Made by a program: the position numbers and the translations under genes. Shown here piece after piece: positions 5,017 through 8,510 of a stretch of 8,510 bases of DNA (the first letter of the stretch is position 1; every line of letters begins with the position of its first letter). Under the pieces are notes generated by a model, which was not told the DNA's origin, did no database searches, and saw nothing but the letters and a program-made list of their open reading frames with translations. Source of the DNA: an uncultured Campylobacter sp. (GTDB lineage: Bacteria; Campylobacterota; Campylobacteria; Campylobacterales; Campylobacteraceae); contig NZ_CALKTT010000004.1 of assembly GCF_937997535.1 (NCBI RefSeq), positions 1 through 8,510 of the forward strand, in the 5' to 3' direction.

Positions 5017-6903
5017 TTACTCGACTTCGGCGTCGATGACGTCGTCGTCTTTTTTACCGCCGTTTGAGCCAGAGCTTTGCGATCCGCCTTGCGCGCCCTG
5101 ATTTGCGCTGGCAGCCTTGTATAGATCCTCGGCGACCTTGCTTAGGGCTTCTACTTTAGAGTTTATCGCTTCCTTGCTCGCGTTTTCATCCTTTAGCACG
5201 GCTTTTAGATCATTTAGCGCGCCCTCGATCTTAGCGCGTAGATCGCCCGGTACCTTCTCACCCATCTCGCTTAGGCTCTTTTCGGTTTGATGTGCGATGC
5301 TGTCGGCTTGGTTGCGCGCCTCGACGGTTTCTTTGCGCTTGTTGTCTTCCTCTTTATGAAGCTCAGCATCCTTGACCATCTTATCGATCTCGGCGTCGCT
5401 TAAGCCGCTTGAGCCGGTGATGCGGATATCGGTTGCTTTGCCGGTGGCTTTGTCTTTTGCCGAAACGGTTAAAATTCCGTTTGCGTCGATATTAAATTCC
5501 ACCTCGATCTGCGGCACGCCGCGAGGAGCTGGCATGATGCCCTCTAAATTGAAATTTCCTAGCGATTTGTTGTCTTTCGCAAACTCGCGCTCGCCCTGCA
5601 AGACGTTGATTGTAACGGCGCTTTGATTATCCTCTGCTGTCGAGAAGGTTTGAGACTTTTTCGTAGGTATCGTAGTTCCCTTCTCGATGATCTTGGTCAT
5701 CACGCCACCTAGGGTTTCAATGCCGAGGCTTAGCGGAGTGACGTCGAGCAGTAGCACGTCTTTTACGTCGCCTTTGATGACCGCGCCTTGGATCGCTGCG
5801 CCGATTGCTACGACTTCGTCAGGGTTTACGCTCTTATTTAACTCCTTGCCGAAAGCCTTTTTGACCTCCTCTTGCACTAAAGGCACACGCGTCGAGCCGC
5901 CAACCATGACGACTTCTTTTATATCGTTCATGCTAAGACCTGCATCGCTTACGACCTTTTTGAGAGTGCTTATGGTCTCATCTACCAAAGAATCGATCAT
6001 ACTTTCAAATTTAGCTCTAGTGATGGTTTTCATCAGGTGCTTTGGACCTGTAGCGTCAGCGGTAATGAAAGGTAAATTTACCGTCGTTTCCATCGCACTG
6101 CTTAGCTCTTTTTTGGCGTTTTCCGCAGCCTCTTTTAGGCGTTGCATAGCCATGACGTCGCCGCGTAAGTCGATACCTGTTTCAGATTGAAATTCCGAAG
6201 TTAAAAAGTCGATCAGTTTGTTATCGAAATCATCGCCGCCCAAAAATGCATTACCGCCGGTAGCTAAAACTTCTACGACGCTATCGCCGGTTTCTAGCAC
6301 GGTTACGTCGAACGTACCGCCGCCCAGATCGTAAACGACGATCTTTTCAGACTCTTTTTTATCCAGTCCATACGCAAGCGCCGCTGCGGTAGGCTCATTG
6401 ATGATACGAAGCACGTTTAGGCCCGCGATTGTTCCTGCTTCTTTTGTCGCCTTTCTTTGGCTATCGTTGAAATATGCAGGCACGGTTATGACCGCATCTA
6501 CGACGGGCTCGCCCAAAAACGCCTCGGCGTCCTCTTTTAGCTTGATTAGCACCTTGGCTGAAATTTCTTGCGGCGTATAAACCTTGCCCGCGATCTCTAC
6601 CGCGCACGCGCCATTTCGGTCGATGATCTTATACGGTAGGCGCTTTTTGGCTTCCTGCGCGTTTTTCTCATTCATCATAAGACCCATGATGCGCTTGATC
6701 GAATAGATCGTCTTTTCCGGGTTAGTGACTGCTTGGCGCTTGGCGCTGTCGCCTACTAAAACCTCGCCTTTGTCGGTGAAAGCGACTACCGACGGAGTGG
6801 TGTTTTTACCCTCTTTATTCGGTATGATCTTGCTCTCGCCACGCTCGAATATGCTTACGCACGAGTTTGTTGTTCCTAGGTCGATGCCTATGACTTTTGC
6901 CAT
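5017..6903 (-). CDS. dnaK: Chaperone DnaK (Hsp70)
   Basis: Full-length 628-residue cytoplasmic ATP-driven chaperone that binds exposed hydrophobic peptide stretches. The nucleotide-binding domain covers about the first 380 residues: phosphate-1 loop IGIDLGTTNSC (5-15), VITVPAYFNDSQR, INEPTAAALAYG, phosphate-2 VYDLGGGTFDV and the adenosine motif VMVGGSTRVP. The hydrophobic interdomain linker VLLLDVTPLSLG follows, then the beta substrate-binding domain (QTFSTAEDNQ, NFNLEGI, VEFNIDANGI) and the helical lid. The C-terminus is a Gly/Ser/Gln-rich tail ending DDDVIDAEVE, a close match to the DDVVDAEFEE seen in DnaK tails. The ATG at 6903 is set by AAAGGA seven bases upstream and by the MAKVIGIDLG start. 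It is the last gene of hrcA-grpE-dnaK, 45 bp after grpE; no dnaJ is present here. Nothing is truncated or unusual. Confidence 0.98.
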   Translation of the reverse strand: MAKVIGIDLGTTNSCVSIFERGESKIIPNKEGKNTTPSVVAFTDKGEVLVGDSAKRQAVTNPEKTIYSIKRIMGLMMNEKNAQEAKKRLPYKIIDRNGACAVEIAGKVYTPQEISAKVLIKLKEDAEAFLGEPVVDAVITVPAYFNDSQRKATKEAGTIAGLNVLRIINEPTAAALAYGLDKKESEKIVVYDLGGGTFDVTVLETGDSVVEVLATGGNAFLGGDDFDNKLIDFLTSEFQSETGIDLRGDVMAMQRLKEAAENAKKELSSAMETTVNLPFITADATGPKHLMKTITRAKFESMIDSLVDETISTLKKVVSDAGLSMNDIKEVVMVGGSTRVPLVQEEVKKAFGKELNKSVNPDEVVAIGAAIQGAVIKGDVKDVLLLDVTPLSLGIETLGGVMTKIIEKGTTIPTKKSQTFSTAEDNQSAVTINVLQGEREFAKDNKSLGNFNLEGIMPAPRGVPQIEVEFNIDANGILTVSAKDKATGKATDIRITGSSGLSDAEIDKMVKDAELHKEEDNKRKETVEARNQADSIAHQTEKSLSEMGEKVPGDLRAKIEGALNDLKAVLKDENASKEAINSKVEALSKVAEDLYKAASANQGAQGGSQSSGSNGGKKDDDVIDAEVE

Positions 6904-6948
6904 TTGTTTATCCTTTGTGTTGAATTTAAAATTTTAAAATTTGGACGA

Positions 6949-7524
6949 TTATTTCGCCACTACTACCATAGCGGCGCGCAAAACGCGCTGCTTATACATA
7001 TAGCCTTTTTGATAGACCTGAACTATATCGCCCGAGTTTGCACCCTCCGCCTCGATCATCGAGATCGCGTTATGCACGCTAGGATCAAATCCCCCGTCCG
7101 TCGCTATCGGAACGATACCGTATTTTTCAAAAGTCTTTGTAAAAAGGCTTAGACATTGTTTTACGCCGACTTCAATTTTATCTGCAAGTTCATTACCTTC
7201 CACATCAATTTTGGCGGCCTCCTCAAGCGCGTCGATTATCGGCAGCAGATCCTTCGCAAAGCTCTCGCTAGCGTAAGCAACAGCGCTATCTTTTTCTTTT
7301 TCCAAACGTTTTTTGAGATTTTCAAAATCCGCATTGGCGCGGTAAAATTTATCGGTAATCTCACTTAGCTCGTTTTGAAGCTTTTGTATCTGCGCGTCAG
7401 TATCGTCGCATGTCTGCGCCTCTTGCGGCTCGCTCGCTTCGGGCGCGCACTGCTCGCAAACCTCTTTTTCTTCACTATTGCACGCTGCGTTTTTATCGCC
7501 GTGCTCTTTAAATTTATGGCTCAT
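6949..7524 (-). CDS. grpE: Nucleotide exchange factor GrpE
   Basis: DnaK co-chaperone of 191 residues that works as a dimer, releasing ADP from DnaK; in many bacteria it also acts as a thermosensor. Residues 1-42 are acidic and probably disordered, with four cysteines (15, 23, 26, 39) including a CEQC pair. From about 43 a long charged coiled coil begins (IQKLQNELSEITDKFYR, then the family motif ADFENLKKRLEKEK). The C-terminal beta domain shows FDPSVHNAIS, GDIVQVYQKGYMYKQRVLR and the ending AAMVVVAK, all typical of GrpE. The ATG at 7524 overlaps the hrcA stop by 4 bp (ATGA), and AAAGGAG sits five bases upstream, so translation is coupled to hrcA but also well initiated alone. Confidence 0.97.
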   Translation of the reverse strand: MSHKFKEHGDKNAACNSEEKEVCEQCAPEASEPQEAQTCDDTDAQIQKLQNELSEITDKFYRANADFENLKKRLEKEKDSAVAYASESFAKDLLPIIDALEEAAKIDVEGNELADKIEVGVKQCLSLFTKTFEKYGIVPIATDGGFDPSVHNAISMIEAEGANSGDIVQVYQKGYMYKQRVLRAAMVVVAK

Positions 7525-8309
7525 GCTACTCCTTTAGCGTAGTTAAAAAATTTCTCGTAATTCTCATAAACGCTGCCTGCGCAGATCATCGTAGCGTCCT
7601 CGCCTTCGAATTTTACGGGGCGTTTGATCCCCATAAATCCGTGCTCGAAGTAGGGCGCAAAGATCAAATTTTTAGTAAAATTTACGGCGATCGAGGGGTT
7701 GAGTAAAATTTTAAACCGCTCGTCTTTGAAAATTTTATACGCCACGACCTCGTTACAAAGAAATTCGATTTTAGAATTTTTTAGCTCTTTAATTTTGGTA
7801 CTAAGCTCGCGCAGACCGATCTGCATCGAAGCTAGCTCCAAATCTCCGAGTGAAATTCCTATTAAATTTGATAAGAATTTAAAAACTCTAAAATCGTATT
7901 TTAAGATAATCTCGTCCGTTCTAAATGCAAGGATTATGAAGCGATTATCGTGATTGATAACTTCGCTTAAGGCTTCATTTTCGGCGTTGAAAATCATACA
8001 GTAAATTTCAAAATCCTCAAGCACCGCTTCTAGTTCGCGAGCATCGTCTATTTTTAACTCATCGTCGAAGCTAAGTCTAGTGCGCCAGTAATCCTGCATC
8101 GTCGCAACCGTCGGAATTCTACCACCGCTTACATGAAGCTGCGTCAAAGCCCCCTCGTCGCTTAAGCGCTTAAAATAAATTCGGATGCTAGACGCTGACA
8201 TCGCTACGCCCATACGCTCACCCAGCTCTGAAGATCCGATCGGGGTATTGCTATCAAGATAGGCGGAAATGATGGATTCCAGGATCATATCACGTTTATT
8301 CGTTTTCAC
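7521..8309 (-). CDS. hrcA: Heat-inducible transcription repressor HrcA
   Basis: Repressor that binds CIRCE operators and lifts on heat shock when chaperones are titrated by unfolded protein. The N-terminal winged helix shows ILESIISAYLDS, TPIGSSELGERM and the recognition-helix region SASSIRIYFKRLSDEGAL; the family hallmark SGGRIPT lies at about residues 61-67. The rest is the less conserved dimerisation/GAF-like part. The frame extends upstream to an ATG at 8402, but that ATG precedes the -35 and the next one (8351) lies within the promoter spacer. GTG at 8309 is chosen: it gives 262 residues, close to the C. jejuni protein, and AAAGAG lies about eight bases upstream. GTG at 8318 is a weaker alternative. 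It is first in the operon and sits directly behind its own operator, so it is expected to repress hrcA-grpE-dnaK. Confidence 0.93.
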   Translation of the reverse strand: MKTNKRDMILESIISAYLDSNTPIGSSELGERMGVAMSASSIRIYFKRLSDEGALTQLHVSGGRIPTVATMQDYWRTRLSFDDELKIDDARELEAVLEDFEIYCMIFNAENEALSEVINHDNRFIILAFRTDEIILKYDFRVFKFLSNLIGISLGDLELASMQIGLRELSTKIKELKNSKIEFLCNEVVAYKIFKDERFKILLNPSIAVNFTKNLIFAPYFEHGFMGIKRPVKFEGEDATMICAGSVYENYEKFFNYAKGVA

Positions 8310-8311
8310 CT

Positions 8312-8338
8312 TTAGCACTCTTTCGGTAAGATTGCCAG
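8312..8338. promoter_or_regulatory. CIRCE operator (HrcA binding site)
   Basis: The CIRCE consensus is TTAGCACTC-N9-GAGTGCTAA. Here TTAGCACTC (8312-8320) is a perfect arm, the spacer is exactly 9 bp (8321-8329), and GATTGCCAG (8330-8338) matches the second arm at 6 of 9. The perfect arm is the gene-proximal one and ends two bases before the hrcA GTG. The site covers the predicted transcription start and the whole leader, including the ribosome site. Confidence 0.9.
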
Positions 8339-8339
8339 T

Positions 8340-8369
8340 ATTATACAACATTGAGTGGTAGGATGTCAA
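8340..8369 (-). promoter_or_regulatory. Sigma70-type promoter of the hrcA-grpE-dnaK operon
   Basis: On the minus strand TTGACA (8364-8369 on +) is separated by 18 bp from TATAAT (8340-8345 on +), a 6/6 match for both boxes. Transcription should start near 8333, inside CIRCE. A conserved -35 is unusual for Campylobacter, where it is generally weak or absent. Confidence 0.9.
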
Positions 8370-8452
8370 GGTTTTTATATAAATTTTATAAAATTTTAGC
8401 AATCGGGTCCTGAGTTTGCTAAATTTTAACTATGATTTTTTGAGCTGAGCGT

Positions 8453-8510
8453 AATTCTTGGAATTCTTGGAATTCTTGGAATTCTTGGAATTCTTGGAAT
8501 TCTTGGAATT
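8453..8510. repeat. 9-bp tandem repeat (AATTCTTGG), cut by the window edge
   Basis: Six identical copies of AATTCTTGG (8453-8506) and four bases of a seventh, with no mismatch. Each junction makes the palindrome GAATTC (five complete: 8461, 8470, 8479, 8488, 8497). None of the six reading frames meets a stop within the array. On the minus strand one frame reads Asn-Ser-Lys repeated, then NYAQLKKS and a TAG near 8429, so a minus-strand gene entering from the right could end here; nothing else supports that. The true copy number is unknown. Confidence 0.95.

Noticed and set aside
8310..8402. Upstream extension of hrcA to ATG 8402
   Set aside because: It contains the promoter -35 and -10 boxes and the CIRCE site, so it should not be translated from that promoter.

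Overview
The window looks like an Epsilonproteobacterial chromosome, most likely a Campylobacter of the higher-GC oral type (C. gracilis, showae or curvus would fit). The grounds are the hrcA-grpE-dnaK gene order, Campylobacter-like TupABC proteins, dense AAATTT words inside and between genes, and a mixed codon usage that is GC-richer than C. jejuni. The species is an inference. No tRNA, rRNA, insertion sequence, integrase or CRISPR array was seen.

Region 1 (1-1228, + strand): the 3' part of a class V aminotransferase / cysteine-desulfurase-like gene that enters from the left, closed by a hairpin terminator overlapping its stop codon. A gap of about 370 bp without a gene follows, holding degenerate AATTC-containing repeats and a small hairpin.

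Region 2 (1598-4559): a tungstate ABC transporter split into two divergent units. tupA (periplasmic binding protein) runs rightward. tupB (permease) and tupC (ATPase) run leftward with a 4-bp stop/start overlap. The 77-bp divergent gap holds a perfect 8-bp-arm palindrome that carries an extended -10 on each strand, an attractive candidate for a shared metal-responsive switch. TupC carries an N-terminal extension of about 115 residues made mostly of 17 perfectly spaced pentapeptides (N-S/F-x-x-x), encoded by 17 tandem 15-bp units. This is the most unusual feature of the window.

Region 3 (4560-5016): a long gap. Its left 300 bp show nothing convincing; its right 140 bp hold two strong inverted-repeat structures, the second starting 13 bp beyond dnaK.

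Region 4 (5017-8369, - strand): the heat-shock operon hrcA-grpE-dnaK. A full-consensus sigma70-type promoter (TTGACA, 18 bp, TATAAT) is followed by a CIRCE operator with one perfect and one degenerate arm, which points to HrcA autoregulation. The promoter position shows that HrcA starts at a GTG (8309), not at the upstream ATG of the longest open frame.

Region 5 (8453-8510): six and a half copies of a 9-bp repeat (AATTCTTGG) cut by the window edge. They share the AATTC core with the TupC repeat and read Asn-Ser-Lys on the minus strand. Together these suggest that short AATTC-cored tandem repeats multiply in this genome, in coding sequence as well as elsewhere.
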